Origin: RPQJ01 sp963793005
GTDB taxonomy: Bacteria; Pseudomonadota; Gammaproteobacteria; Steroidobacterales; Steroidobacteraceae
Length of the DNA stretch: 64,000 bases
Assembly (NCBI GenBank): GCA_963793005.1
Contig: CAWBYP010000002.1
Location: forward strand, 682,001-746,000
Direction of reading: 5' to 3'
Shown: one piece after another, positions 24,831 to 34,470 of the stretch
How positions within the stretch are numbered: the first letter of the stretch is position 1
Layout: every line of letters starts with the position of its first letter
Notes under the pieces: generated by a model
Told to the model about the DNA's origin: nothing
What the model saw: only the letters and a program-made list of their open reading frames with translations
The model's database searches: none
Program-made: the position numbers and the translations under genes

Positions 24831-26123
24831 CTAGTCGAACGGGTGCCGAAGCACGATCGTCTCGGCGCGATCCGGGCCCGTCGAGACGATGTCGATCGGC
24901 ACGCCAGCCAGCTGCTCGATGCGCGCCAGGTATTTCCTGGCGTTCTCCGGCAGCTTGTCGAACTCGGTGATGCCGACGGTGCGCTCGGACCAGCCCGGCA
25001 GCGTCTCGTACACGGGTTCGCACTCCGAATAGCGGTGCGTGAGCAGCGGCGGCTGCTCGCGCAACTCGCCGTCGATCCGGTAGCCGGTGGCAATGCGCAG
25101 CGTCTCGAGGCCATCGAGCACGTCCAGCTTGGTGACTCCGAGGCTGGAGAGGCTGTTGTGCAGCACCGCCCGTCGCAGCGCGACCGCGTCGAACCAGCCG
25201 CAGCGACGCGGGCGGCCGGTGACGGCGCCGAATTCGTGGCCGACCCGGGACAGGTGGTCGCCGGTCCCATCGAACAGCTCGGTCGGGAACGGACCCGCGC
25301 CGACGCGCGTGGCGTAAGCCTTCACGATGCCGAGCACGGCATGGATGTCACGCGGGCCCAGGCCGGTGCCGACCGCCGCGGCTCCCGCAATCGTGTTCGA
25401 CGAGGTGACGAACGGGTACGTGCCGACGTCGATGTCGAGCAGCGCACCCTGCGCGCCCTCGAACAGCAGGTTCTGGCCGCGCTTCATTTCCTGGTGCAGG
25501 CGCTCGCTGATGTCCTCCACCAGCGGCCGCACACGCTCGGCCTGCGCGACCAGGTCCTCGAGCACGCGCTCGAACTCGACGGGTTCGGCGCTGAAGTAAC
25601 GACTCAGCACGAAATTGTGGAAATCCATCATTTCGCCCAGGCGCGCCGCGAGACGATCGCGCTGGAAGAGGTCCGCGACACGGACCGCGCGACGACCGAC
25701 CTTGTCTTCGTACGCCGGACCGATGCCGCGGCCAGTCGTACCGATCGCGTTGGCGCCGCTGGCGCGCTCGCGTGCCCGGTCGAGCGCAACATGGGTGGGC
25801 AGGATCAGCGCGCAATTGGGGCTGACGCGCAGTCGGTCGTAGACCGGCACGCCCTTCTGCACCAGTGCGTCAGATTCCCTCAGCAGCGCCTCGAGCGACA
25901 GCACCACGCCGTTGCCGATCAGGCAATCAACGCCCGGGTGCAGGATTCCCGAGGGGATCAGCGACAACACCGTCTTCTGGCCGCCGATCACGAGTGTGTG
26001 CCCGGCATTGTGTCCGCCCTGGAAGCGCACCACCGCGGCTGCGCGCTCCGTGAGCAGGTCGACGATCTTGCCCTTGCCCTCGTCACCCCACTGGGCGCCG
26101 ATGACTACCAGGTTCCTTGCCAT
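24831..26123 (-). CDS. purA: adenylosuccinate synthetase
   Basis: 430-residue GTP-dependent enzyme joining IMP and aspartate, the first committed step to AMP. It starts MARNLVVIGAQWGDEGKGK (P-loop WGDEGKGK with catalytic Asp); an open stretch upstream in frame lacks similarity. IGTTGRGIGPAYEDK and the C-terminal GWSERTVGITEFDKLP are typical. It stands after DUF2065 in the hflX-hflK-hflC-DUF2065-purA order of E. coli. Confidence 0.97.
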   Translation of the reverse strand: MARNLVVIGAQWGDEGKGKIVDLLTERAAAVVRFQGGHNAGHTLVIGGQKTVLSLIPSGILHPGVDCLIGNGVVLSLEALLRESDALVQKGVPVYDRLRVSPNCALILPTHVALDRARERASGANAIGTTGRGIGPAYEDKVGRRAVRVADLFQRDRLAARLGEMMDFHNFVLSRYFSAEPVEFERVLEDLVAQAERVRPLVEDISERLHQEMKRGQNLLFEGAQGALLDIDVGTYPFVTSSNTIAGAAAVGTGLGPRDIHAVLGIVKAYATRVGAGPFPTELFDGTGDHLSRVGHEFGAVTGRPRRCGWFDAVALRRAVLHNSLSSLGVTKLDVLDGLETLRIATGYRIDGELREQPPLLTHRYSECEPVYETLPGWSERTVGITEFDKLPENARKYLARIEQLAGVPIDIVSTGPDRAETIVLRHPFD

Positions 26124-26145
26124 GACTTCTGCATCCGAGGTTGGT

Positions 26146-26346
26146 TCAGGCGCCGCCGCCGCGCACGAGATATAGGAGCACAGCACCCGCAATCATGCTG
26201 GCGAGCCCGGCGCCGCGCAGCACCGCCTCCGGGAGTTCGGCGAGCCGGCCCAGCAGGCCCTTCATTCCGCCGGGATTCAGGAAGGGCATCAGCCCCTCGA
26301 GCACCAGGTACAGGGCGCAGGCCGCCCAGAGGTCACTCCACTGCAC
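26146..26346 (-). CDS. DUF2065 small membrane protein (YjeT-like)
   Basis: 66 residues with two hydrophobic helices (about 4-24 and 43-62) joined by a loop containing NPGGMKGLLGRLAELPE. The same small protein lies between hflC and purA in E. coli (yjeT). Its function is unknown; position suggests a link with the HflKC complex or simply conserved order. It ends in LVRGGGA. Confidence 0.88.
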   Translation of the reverse strand: MQWSDLWAACALYLVLEGLMPFLNPGGMKGLLGRLAELPEAVLRGAGLASMIAGAVLLYLVRGGGA

Positions 26347-26367
26347 GGCGCGCCAGGTGGCCGCTGG

Positions 26368-27240
26368 TCAGCGGCCGGCCTCCTTGAAGTACTTGAAGAA
26401 CTCCCCATCGGGGCTCAGCACCATCACGTCGCCCTGGTTGCCGTTCAGTGACTTGCGATATGCCTGCAGCCCGCGATAGAAGGAATAGAACTCCGGGTTG
26501 CGCCCGTAGGCCTGCGAGTAGATGTCGGCGGCGGTGGCATCGCCCTCGCCCTTCACCTTCTCGGCGTCTCGATAGGCATTGGCGAGGATCTCGGTGCGCT
26601 GGCGATCCGCTTCGGCTCGCGTCTGCTCGGAGACCGCCGAACCCTCGGCGCGCAGCTGTGCGGCCTGGCGTGCGAAGTCCTGGCTCATTCGATTGAACAC
26701 CGACTCGCTCACTTCCTCCGGCAGCCCGATGCTCTTCACGCGCACGTCGATCATGGTCATGCCGAGGCCACCGACGTTGGCGCCCGCGATCTTCAGCACC
26801 TCGCCGAGGAACTCAGTCCGCTCCGCGGCCACCACCTGCTGGATGGTGCGCCGTGCGATGACGCCCTTCAGGCCGTCCTTGACGATTTCACCGAGGCGCC
26901 TCGCCGCGACCTCCTCGCTGCCGCCCGCCGTCGAGGTGTAGTAGCGCGAGACGTCGCTGATGCGCCATTTCACGAAGAAGTCGATGCGCAGGATCTTGCC
27001 TTCGCTGGTCAGGAAACTCTCGGCCGGGTAATCCTCGGTGAGCACGCGCTTGTCGAACTTGCGCACGTTGTTCACCAGCGGCGTCATGAAGTGCAGACCG
27101 GGCTCGTAGTCCGCACGCACGATCTCTCCGAATCGGAACTTGATGGCGAGATCCGTCTCGTTCACGGTGAAAGCGGCCATCGAAAGCACCAGCACGGCAA
27201 ACCCGAGCAGGATGGCCGCGAGATAGCTACGGTTGCCCAT
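26368..27240 (-). CDS. hflC: FtsH protease modulator HflC
   Basis: 290-residue SPFH-domain membrane protein. The N-terminal helix (about 7-25) leaves the bulk in the periplasm. HflKC forms a large vault around FtsH and limits its proteolysis of membrane proteins. Signatures: VNETDLAIKFRFGEIV, GLHFMTPLVNNVRKFDKRVL and a long helical stretch rich in Ala/Glu/Arg (about 200-250). The C-terminal part contains DGEFFKYFK. The ATG overlaps the hflK stop by one base (TGATG). Confidence 0.96.
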   Translation of the reverse strand: MGNRSYLAAILLGFAVLVLSMAAFTVNETDLAIKFRFGEIVRADYEPGLHFMTPLVNNVRKFDKRVLTEDYPAESFLTSEGKILRIDFFVKWRISDVSRYYTSTAGGSEEVAARRLGEIVKDGLKGVIARRTIQQVVAAERTEFLGEVLKIAGANVGGLGMTMIDVRVKSIGLPEEVSESVFNRMSQDFARQAAQLRAEGSAVSEQTRAEADRQRTEILANAYRDAEKVKGEGDATAADIYSQAYGRNPEFYSFYRGLQAYRKSLNGNQGDVMVLSPDGEFFKYFKEAGR

Positions 27241-28406
27241 CAGCGTGTCCCCCGGTCGCGACGTGTTTCAACGGTGGCCGCTGCCGTGTCTGCCGGCATC
27301 GCCACAGGCGCCGTCGCCGGCGTCTGGCGCTGCTGGTCCAGCGTCTGCATCGGGACCCGGCGCTCCAGCAGCTTGTCGAGCGGAAGGTAGATCATGTTGC
27401 CCGTGCCCTTGGTGTCGACCAGCACCTTGTTGGTGTTGCCGAGCACCTCTTCCATCGTCTCGTAGTACAGGCGCTGCCGCGTCACCCCCGGCGCGCGCTC
27501 GTAGGCCCGCGTGAGTTGCTCGAATCGCGAGGCCTCGCCCTCGGCGTCCGCGACGATGCGGGCCTTGTAGGCCTGGGCGTCCTCTGTCTGGCGGGCGGCC
27601 GAGCCTTTCGCCTTCGGCAGGATGTCGTTCGAATAGGCCTGGGCCTCGAGCGCGAGGCGCTCCTTGTCCTCGCGCGCCTTGATTGCGTCACGCTGCGACG
27701 GCTGCACCTGCTCCGGCACGCTTACGCCCTGCAGGTTGACCGTGGTGACCTCGACACCGGTCTTGTAACTGTCGAGCGTTCGCTGGATCAGTTCCTTGGT
27801 CTTGGCCGAAATCTCCTGGCGGCCTTCCTCAAGTACGAAATCGAGAGTGCTGTGCCCGACGACCTCGCGGATCGCGCTCTCGCTCACCTCGCCCAGGGTC
27901 TCCTCGGGATCGCGTACGTTGAAGGCGTAAGCGACCGGCTCGGCCCGCCGGTACTGCACGGCGATGTTGATGTCGACCAGGTTTTCGTCTGCGGTCAGCA
28001 TCCGGGTCTGGTCGGTAAAGCCCTCGACCGACTGGACATTGACGATCTGGCGCGTCTCGATCGGCCACGGCAGGTGCCAGCGCAGGCCCGGCTCGGTGCT
28101 CTCGACGAACTTGCCGAAACGGGTCACGACGGCGCGCTCCGCGGCGTCGACCTTGTAGAGGCCGGTCGCGAGCCACACCAGCAGCAGCACCAGCAATACG
28201 GTGCCGAAGCCGAAGCCGCGCATGGCGGCCGAACCGGATCCACCGGAGCCTCCTCCGGGGCGGTCACCACCATCACCACTGCCACCGCCGAACATTCCAG
28301 CGATCTTCTTCTGCAGGTTGCGCAGCGCCTCGTCGAGGTCGGCGGCTCCCTTGTCGGGGCGATTGCCCCAGGGATTGCGGTTCCTGCCCGGGTCATTCCA
28401 GGCCAT
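27240..28406 (-). CDS. hflK: FtsH protease modulator HflK
   Basis: 388-residue partner of HflC. The N-terminal cytosolic segment is Gly-rich (about 30-60), as in E. coli HflK, followed by one transmembrane helix (about 65-85). The SPFH domain contains VDAAERAVVTRFGKFV, GLRWHLPWPIE and VNLQGVSVPEQVQ, then a helical region and a C-terminal Thr/Ala-rich tail. It is coupled to hflC by a one-base overlap and lies five bases after hflX. Confidence 0.96.
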   Translation of the reverse strand: MAWNDPGRNRNPWGNRPDKGAADLDEALRNLQKKIAGMFGGGSGDGGDRPGGGSGGSGSAAMRGFGFGTVLLVLLLVWLATGLYKVDAAERAVVTRFGKFVESTEPGLRWHLPWPIETRQIVNVQSVEGFTDQTRMLTADENLVDINIAVQYRRAEPVAYAFNVRDPEETLGEVSESAIREVVGHSTLDFVLEEGRQEISAKTKELIQRTLDSYKTGVEVTTVNLQGVSVPEQVQPSQRDAIKAREDKERLALEAQAYSNDILPKAKGSAARQTEDAQAYKARIVADAEGEASRFEQLTRAYERAPGVTRQRLYYETMEEVLGNTNKVLVDTKGTGNMIYLPLDKLLERRVPMQTLDQQRQTPATAPVAMPADTAAATVETRRDRGTR

Positions 28407-28411
28407 GGGAC

Positions 28412-29818
28412 TCAGTTACTCCCGATTGCTTGCGGTCGGTCTATGAGGGGGACGTCCGGACCACTCGTCACCGCCGGTTCGGCAGTGTCCAGGGCGGCGC
28501 GACCCGACGATTGTAGGAACCGCTTACCGGGCGCACAAGGCTCGATCGCGGCCGGCAGCTCGATACCTGCCTCCCGGCAGATCCGCGCCACGTCGCGGTG
28601 GCGGAGATTTACCTCGAGTTCGGCGCTGCCGTCGTCGAGCTGTCGCTCGGCCAGCACGGCGCCCGCCTCGAAGAGCTGCGCCCGGGCCCGGCCGGATTTC
28701 GCGGGCAGGACCAGGATGCAGTGGTGCAGGTCGGCCCCGAGCTGCTGATGCAGCGCATCCCTGAGCAGGTCGAGGCCAAGGCCAGTATGGGCCGAGAGCC
28801 AGAGCCGGTCCACCCGTCCGGCTGCGTCGAAGTCGACGTGCGGACTCTCACCCGAGACGTCGATCTTGTTGTAAACGGCGACCTGCGGCAGCGATTGCGC
28901 ACCGATCGACTCGAGTACCTCGTTTACCTGGGCGATCCGCTCGCTGCGCTCTGGATCGGCGGCGTCGATCACGTGCAGCAGAAGGTCCGCCTCACGCGCT
29001 TCCTGCAGCGTCGAACGGAAGGCTGCCACCAGCTCATGCGGCAGGTCACGTACGAACCCGACCGTGTCGGCGAGTGCCACCTCGAGCCCGGGTGCCAGGC
29101 GCAGCCGCCTCACCGTCGGGTCCAGGGTCGCGAACAGCTGGTCCGCCGTGTAGGCGCTGGCCGAGGTCAGGCGATTGAAGAGCGTCGACTTTCCCGCATT
29201 GGTATAGCCCACCAGCGCCACGGTCGGGATCGCACCGCGCTTACGCTCCTGGCGGGTGGTCTCGCGCTGCACCAGGACCTTGTCGAGCCGGTCGTTCAGT
29301 GTCTTGATGCGACGGGCGACCAGGCGCCGGTCGGTCTCGAGCTGGGTTTCACCCGGCCCACGCAGCCCGATACCGCCCTTCTGCCGCTCAAGGTGGGTCC
29401 AGCCGCGCACCAGGCGGGTCGACACGTGCTCGAGTTGCGCAAGCTCCACCTGCAGCTTGCCTTCGAAGGTGCGCGCGCGCTGCGCGAAGATGTCCAGGAT
29501 CAGGCCGCTGCGATCCAGCACGCGGCAATTGAGTTCCTTCTCGAGGTTGCGTTCCTGGCCCGGCGTGAGCGCATTGTCCACGACCACCAGGTCGGCTCCG
29601 AGCGCGACCAGGCGCTGGCGCAGCTCCTCGACCTTTCCGGTGCCGAGGAAGAAGCGCGGCTCCGGCGACCTGCGCGTGACCGTAATCACCTCGAGCACCT
29701 GCGCGCCAGCCGAGCGAGCGAGCGCGCCGAACTCTGCCACGCGCTCCGGTTCCGGCGCATGGCCGATGCCGACGCAGACAAGAATCGCGCGTTCGCCGCT
29801 ACCAGGCCTGTCGAACAA
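28412..29818 (-). CDS. hflX: GTPase HflX
   Basis: 468-residue ribosome-splitting GTPase that rescues stalled ribosomes, notably in heat stress. The N-terminal HflX domain has LVVVDNALTPGQERNLEKEL and a Gly-rich linker QKGGIGLRGPGETQLE. G motifs: GYTNAGKSTLFNRL (G1), ADTVGFVRDLPH (G3) and VYNKIDV (G4). It lies between hfq and hflK as in E. coli. The start used is at 29818; the next gene upstream, hfq, ends 32 bases away. Confidence 0.95.
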   Translation of the reverse strand: MFDRPGSGERAILVCVGIGHAPEPERVAEFGALARSAGAQVLEVITVTRRSPEPRFFLGTGKVEELRQRLVALGADLVVVDNALTPGQERNLEKELNCRVLDRSGLILDIFAQRARTFEGKLQVELAQLEHVSTRLVRGWTHLERQKGGIGLRGPGETQLETDRRLVARRIKTLNDRLDKVLVQRETTRQERKRGAIPTVALVGYTNAGKSTLFNRLTSASAYTADQLFATLDPTVRRLRLAPGLEVALADTVGFVRDLPHELVAAFRSTLQEAREADLLLHVIDAADPERSERIAQVNEVLESIGAQSLPQVAVYNKIDVSGESPHVDFDAAGRVDRLWLSAHTGLGLDLLRDALHQQLGADLHHCILVLPAKSGRARAQLFEAGAVLAERQLDDGSAELEVNLRHRDVARICREAGIELPAAIEPCAPGKRFLQSSGRAALDTAEPAVTSGPDVPLIDRPQAIGSN

Positions 29819-29850
29819 TGGGTCCTGTCTCCGCGCGTCGGGGCGTCGGC

Positions 29851-30108
29851 TTATTCAGCCGGCGCGTCCTCCGGCGGCAGCTCATCGTCGCCCATGGGCA
29901 GGCGGACATTGCGTGCCGGGACGATCGTCGAAATCGCATGCTTGTAGACCATCTGGCTGACGCTGTTGCGCAGCAGGATGACGAACTGGTCGAAGGACTC
30001 GACCTGGCCCTGCAGCTTGATGCCGTTGACCAGGTATATCGACACCGGGATGCGCTCTTTTCTCAGAGCGTTCAGGAAAGGGTCCTGCAGGGACTGGCCC
30101 TTGGCCAT
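29851..30108 (-). CDS. hfq: RNA chaperone Hfq
   Basis: 85-residue Sm-like hexamer-forming protein that helps small RNAs pair with mRNAs. Sm1 QDPFLNALRKERIPVSIYL and Sm2 VYKHAISTIVPAR are intact, with the proximal-site Gln and the YKH motif. The C-terminal tail is short (about 15 residues, acidic: DDELPPEDAPAE). A GGAG ribosome-binding site lies 8 bases upstream. A 124-base gap to miaA leaves room for its own promoter, as in E. coli. Confidence 0.97.
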   Translation of the reverse strand: MAKGQSLQDPFLNALRKERIPVSIYLVNGIKLQGQVESFDQFVILLRNSVSQMVYKHAISTIVPARNVRLPMGDDELPPEDAPAE

Positions 30109-30232
30109 GGTCAGGTCTCCATTTTGTTTTGTCTTCTCGTTCCTGCCGCGGAGTCTTCCTTGAGTCGACCGTGAAGCACGACGCTCCTACGCGCAGAAAC
30201 CGGTTGCAATGCTATCACACGCCAATGGCCAT

Positions 30233-31177
30233 TCAGCCGTCCGCGGCTGATGCCACCGCCTCGAATATGGGTGCAAGTTCCTGATCTTCAAGGCTCCTCA
30301 ACCAGTGTACCGAGCGATCCGCATTCAGCCAGGTCAGTTGGCGCTTGGCGAGGTTGCGAGTGGCCCGCTGGCCCGCTGCAACCGCAGCCTCGAGGCCGTG
30401 TTCGCCGGCTAGGTGGGCCCAGAGCTGTCGGTAACCGACCGACCTCATGCTAGAGAGGCCCGGATGCAGGTCGCCGCGCGCCCGCAGCGACCCGACCTCG
30501 TCGAGGAACCCCTCCTGCATCATGCCGAGGAAGCGCAGGTCGATGCGTCGGTACAGTTCCTGCCGATCGACCGGCAGCAGCGCGAAGGCCGCCAGCGACA
30601 GCGAGACCGGCTGGGCCAGCTTCTGCAGGTCGGAGAGACGCCGGCCCGTGAGTTCGAGCACCTCGAGCGCGCGCTGTATACGCTGGCCGTCGGCGGGCCG
30701 GATTCGCGCCGCGGCCCCGGGGTCACTGGCCGAGAGCCGCGCATGCAGCGCCGGCCATCCCAGTTCGTGCGCCTGCGCGTCGATGCGGGCGCGTACCCCG
30801 GCATCCGCCTCGGGCAGCGGCGCGATGCCGCGGGTCAGCGCCCTGAAGTACAGCATCGTGCCGCCAACCAGCAGCGGAACACGGCCGCGCGCCCGGATCT
30901 CCGCCACCAGTTCCAGCGCATCGCGGCGGAAGCGGCCGGCCGAGTAGCTCTCGGTCGGGTCACAGACGTCCACCAGGTGATGCGGTACGGCCTCCAGTAC
31001 CTCGCGGGATGGCTTTGCGGTGCCCACGTTCATGCCCCTGTATACCTGCGCCGAGTCGACGCTGACGATCTCGACCGGGAATCGCGCGGCGAGCCTGAGT
31101 GCCAGCGCGGTCTTGCCGCTGCAGGTCGGTCCCATCAGCAGGACCGCATCTGCGAACTTCTCACCTGACGCGGTCAT
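30233..31177 (-). CDS. miaA: tRNA dimethylallyltransferase MiaA
   Basis: 314-residue enzyme adding the isopentenyl group to A37 of tRNAs reading UNN codons. The start is ATG 31177, overlapping the mutL stop by four bases (ATGA); a longer open frame is unconserved. P-loop GPTCSGKT at 16-23, then VSVDSAQVYRGMNVGTAKP, PHHLVDVCDPTESYSAG and RNLAKRQLTWLNAD. Coupling to mutL matches the E. coli mutL-miaA-hfq superoperon. Confidence 0.96.
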   Translation of the reverse strand: MTASGEKFADAVLLMGPTCSGKTALALRLAARFPVEIVSVDSAQVYRGMNVGTAKPSREVLEAVPHHLVDVCDPTESYSAGRFRRDALELVAEIRARGRVPLLVGGTMLYFRALTRGIAPLPEADAGVRARIDAQAHELGWPALHARLSASDPGAAARIRPADGQRIQRALEVLELTGRRLSDLQKLAQPVSLSLAAFALLPVDRQELYRRIDLRFLGMMQEGFLDEVGSLRARGDLHPGLSSMRSVGYRQLWAHLAGEHGLEAAVAAGQRATRNLAKRQLTWLNADRSVHWLRSLEDQELAPIFEAVASAADG

Positions 31178-32994
31178 CGCCCGCGCAGGAACAGCCGGTC
31201 GAGTTCGTCCATCGAGACGAAAGACCAGGTCGGGCGGCCATGCACGCACTGGTCCGCGCGCAGCGTGGTCTCCATCTCGCGCAGCAGCGCATTCATCTCA
31301 GGTACCGACAGCCGGCGATTCGCCCGCACCGCCTGGTGGCAGGCCATGGTGCCCAGCGCGCGCTCCAGCGCCTGTCGCGCACCGCCGCCGCCCTGCTCGC
31401 GAAGGTCGGCGAGCATGTCACGCACGAGCGTTGCCGGGTCGGCCGACGCGAGCAGCGCCGGCATCGCGCGGACGATGACCTGTGCAGGGCCGGACCTCGA
31501 AAGCTCGATTCCCAGTTCGTCGAACAGGGCGCGGTGAGCCTCTGCCTCCTCGGCCTCGGCCACCGACACGTTGAGCGCCACCGGCACCAGCAGCGGCTGC
31601 GAAGCGACGCGCCGCGATTCGAGTGAGGCCTTGAGCCGCTCGTAGGTCGTGCGTTCGTGGGCTGCGTGCATGTCCACCAGCACCAGCCCTCCCTGTGCCT
31701 GCGCCAGGATGTAGACACCGTGCAGTTGCGCGATCGCGTAGCCGAGCGGGTGGCCGATCACCGGATCGATGCCCGCGGCCGGGCCATCGCTGCCCGCCCA
31801 CGAGGCCGCGTCGCGACCCGCCTGCGACGCTTCGACACGCGCCTCGGCTTGAGCCCCTGCTCCCGCGTCCTGCTCGCGCACGCCCCGGCCCAGGGTCGCG
31901 TAGAGATCCAGTGCCGAGGTCTGCGGGCCAGCCCCGCCGACGCGGGGAGGGGTTGAAAACATTGCAGCCGGGATCGCGCCGCCTCGCTCCTGCGCGGGGC
32001 GGTTCTCCGCCAGCGCGCGCTCGATGGTGCGAAACAGGAAATCGTGAATCAGCCTGGGCTCGCGGAACCTGACCTCGAGCTTCTGCGGATGCGCGTTCAC
32101 GTCGACCCGTGAGGGATCCATCTCGAGGTACAGCACGTAGGCTGGCTGGCGACCGTGGTAGAGCACGTCCCGGTAAGCGAGCCGCACGGCGCTGGCCACC
32201 AGCTTGTCCCGCAATGGCCGTCCGTTCAGGAAGAAATACTGCTGGTCGGCCTGGCTGCGGGCGTAGGTCGGCATGCAGAACCAGCCCGTGAGGCGCATGC
32301 CCGCTCCTTCGTGGTCGAGCTTGAGCGCATGCGAGATGAACTCCTCACCGAGCACGGCGGCAACGCGTGCGTCCCTGGCGCGCCCCGTCAACGCCGGCGG
32401 ATGATCTGCAAGCCTGCGGCGGGCCGATGCGAGCCGGAAGCCGACGTCGAACCGGCTGAGCGCGAGGCGCTCCACCAGCCGTTCGATCTGCCCGAGTTCC
32501 GTGCGCTCGGTGCGCAGGAACTTGCGGCGTGCTGGCACGTTGAAGAACAGGTCCCTGACCTCGACCGTGGTGCCCGGCTGGTGTGCCTGTGGCGACGGAC
32601 CGCGGATCTCCCCGTCCACGACCGTCACCGCCATTGCGACGGGTGCGTCCGCAGTGCGTGACACGATTGTCGTTCGCGAAACCGACGCAATGCTGGGCAG
32701 CGCCTCGCCACGGAAGCCGAGAGTGCGGACCGATTCGAGGTCCTCGATGCGGCCGATCTTGCTGGTCGCGTGGCGGGCAAGCGCCAGCGCCAGTTCGTCC
32801 GTCGCGATGCCGGCGCCATCGTCGCGCACCCGGCACAGTTCCGCACCGCCGCCCTCGACTTCGATCTCGATCGAGCGCGCCGCTGCATCGAGGCTGTTTT
32901 CTATGAGTTCCTTGATCACGGACGCCGGGCGCTCGACGACCTCACCCGCCGCGATCTGGTGGATCAGTTGCTCGGGGAGGACGCGGATGGTCAT
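31174..32994 (-). CDS. mutL: DNA mismatch repair protein MutL, endonuclease type
   Basis: 606 residues. The GHKL ATPase N-terminus has ELIENSLDA, DDGAGI (58-63) and TLGFRGEALPSI. A Pro/Ala-rich linker spans about 330-410. The C-terminal dimerisation/nuclease domain has DMHAAHERTTYE (441-452), which fits the endonuclease consensus DxHA(x)2E(x)4E with Met in place of Gln, plus ACHQAVRA (551-558) and CVHGRP (583-588). E. coli MutL lacks this nuclease and uses MutH, so nicking here is probably done by MutL itself. It lies between amiB and miaA. Confidence 0.96.
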   Translation of the reverse strand: MTIRVLPEQLIHQIAAGEVVERPASVIKELIENSLDAAARSIEIEVEGGGAELCRVRDDGAGIATDELALALARHATSKIGRIEDLESVRTLGFRGEALPSIASVSRTTIVSRTADAPVAMAVTVVDGEIRGPSPQAHQPGTTVEVRDLFFNVPARRKFLRTERTELGQIERLVERLALSRFDVGFRLASARRRLADHPPALTGRARDARVAAVLGEEFISHALKLDHEGAGMRLTGWFCMPTYARSQADQQYFFLNGRPLRDKLVASAVRLAYRDVLYHGRQPAYVLYLEMDPSRVDVNAHPQKLEVRFREPRLIHDFLFRTIERALAENRPAQERGGAIPAAMFSTPPRVGGAGPQTSALDLYATLGRGVREQDAGAGAQAEARVEASQAGRDAASWAGSDGPAAGIDPVIGHPLGYAIAQLHGVYILAQAQGGLVLVDMHAAHERTTYERLKASLESRRVASQPLLVPVALNVSVAEAEEAEAHRALFDELGIELSRSGPAQVIVRAMPALLASADPATLVRDMLADLREQGGGGARQALERALGTMACHQAVRANRRLSVPEMNALLREMETTLRADQCVHGRPTWSFVSMDELDRLFLRGR

Positions 32995-33113
32995 GGTCGC
33001 TGGAGGCCTCGCGCAGGGGCGGCGAGGATAGCAAATGCGCGCCGTGGCGACTGTCGCTGACCTGGTGCTGGTTGCACGGCGCCGGGCGCACCGCGCGGCG
33101 GGCCGTGAGTTGC

Positions 33114-34396
33114 TCAGCGCTCCGCGAGGGTCTGCGCGGCGCCGCCGCCGCTAGCACGCCGTGCGGCTGCAAGCGCCGCGACCTTTGTGCCCGGAGGCGG
33201 CCGGTCGTAGAAGTAGTTCTTCACGCCGTCGCGGATCGCCTCGGCCACGCGCTGCTGGTGGCCGGCATCGCGCAACCTGCGCTCGTCGGCGGCATTGGAG
33301 ATGAAAGCGGTCTCGACCAGCATCGACGGGATGTCCGGCGACTTGAGCACCACGAACCCGGCGTGCTGCACGCGCGGGCGGTGCACGGTGCCGATGCGGC
33401 GCAGCGAGGCGAGCACGCTGTCGGCCGCCTCGACGCTGCTGCTCACCGATTCCTTCTGCGTGACGTCGAGCAGTACCGACGCGAGCAGGTTGTCCTTGTC
33501 GTCCAGCGACACGCCGCCCTTTAGGTCGGCGGCGTTCTCGCTCTCGGCCAGCCAGCGCGCCGCTTCGTCGGACGCGCCGCGCAGTGAAAGCACGTACACC
33601 GACGACCCGCTCACATCCCGCTTGAGTACCGAATCCGCATGCACCGAGACAAACATGTCCGCGCCGAGTTGCCGCGCCTTGCGCGTGCGGCCGCCGAGGG
33701 TGATGAAGTAGTCGCCGTCGCGTATCAGCACGGCACGCATGCCGGGTTCAGCGTCGATCGCCGCGGCAAGCCGCCGGGCGATCGCGAGCGTGATGTCTTT
33801 TTCCCGCGTACCACCACGGCCGAGCGCGCCGGGGTCCTGCCCACCGTGGCCCGCGTCCACCGCGATGACGAGGTCGCGGCCGTTCACGCTGGGGGCGAGC
33901 AGGCGCTTGACCGGGCTCGCGGCCTCGGGCGCTGCAGTGGCCTGGCCGGACGAAGCAGCTGCAAGCACGGTGCCTGCGGACGGCGCCGCGGACGGCGGCA
34001 GTTCCACGACCAGTCGATGGCCGGCACTACCCTCCGGACCGACCGTAAAGCTGCGCATCTCACGCGCACGATCGAGGTCGAGTACGACACGCAATCCATG
34101 ATCGGCCTGCGGCCCGGAACGCACGCTCTTCACCGGTCCCTGCCCGACCGGCAGGACTCCCGACGACGCGAGTTCGGCATTCGCGAGGTCGATCACGATG
34201 CGATCCGGATTCTCGACCGCGAACACCTGGTATTTCGCGGGGCCGACAGGTCCAGCACCAGGCGCGTGCCCTCGGGGCCGGACCAGAGGCGGACATCGTT
34301 GACGATCGTGGGTGTCGCGGCGCCTGCCGCCAGCCCTGCCAGCAGGGCGGCCGAGGCCATCAGATTCCTTGTGAACTGGGCCGCGCGCGAAATCAT
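33114..34396 (-). pseudogene. amiB: N-acetylmuramoyl-L-alanine amidase AmiB, interrupted by an apparent one-base frameshift
   Basis: Periplasmic zinc amidase that splits septal peptidoglycan during daughter-cell separation. The first 52 or so residues (start 34396, signal peptide LMASAALLAGLAAGAA, AMIN domain NDVRLWSGPEGTRLVLDLSAP) are in one frame. The rest (FAVENPDRIVIDLANAEL onward, to residue AER at 33114) is in another. Adding one G/C to the four-G run at 34239-34242 joins them as DLSAPAKYQVFAVENPD, which reads as a normal AMIN domain. The Amidase_3 domain is complete: VIAVDAGHGGQDPGALG, EKDITLAIAR, SVHADS, LVETAFISN. No LysM repeat follows. It is either a sequence error or a true lesion. 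It lies between tsaE and mutL as in E. coli. Confidence 0.85.
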
Positions 34397-34436
34397 GCCG
34401 CGGAATCTACGCCGGCTCCAAGATTATTTCAATTAA

Positions 34437-34463
34437 ATTATAAAGATACGCGAGATTTATCAG
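34437..34463 (-). promoter_or_regulatory. candidate promoter of amiB
   Basis: Minus strand: perfect TATAAT about 40 bases before the amiB start codon, in an unusually AT-rich 50-base patch. CTGATA (4 of 6) lies upstream with a short 15-base spacer. It could let the amiB-mutL-miaA genes be expressed independently of tsaE. Confidence 0.45.
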
Positions 34464-34470
34464 GTCAGGT

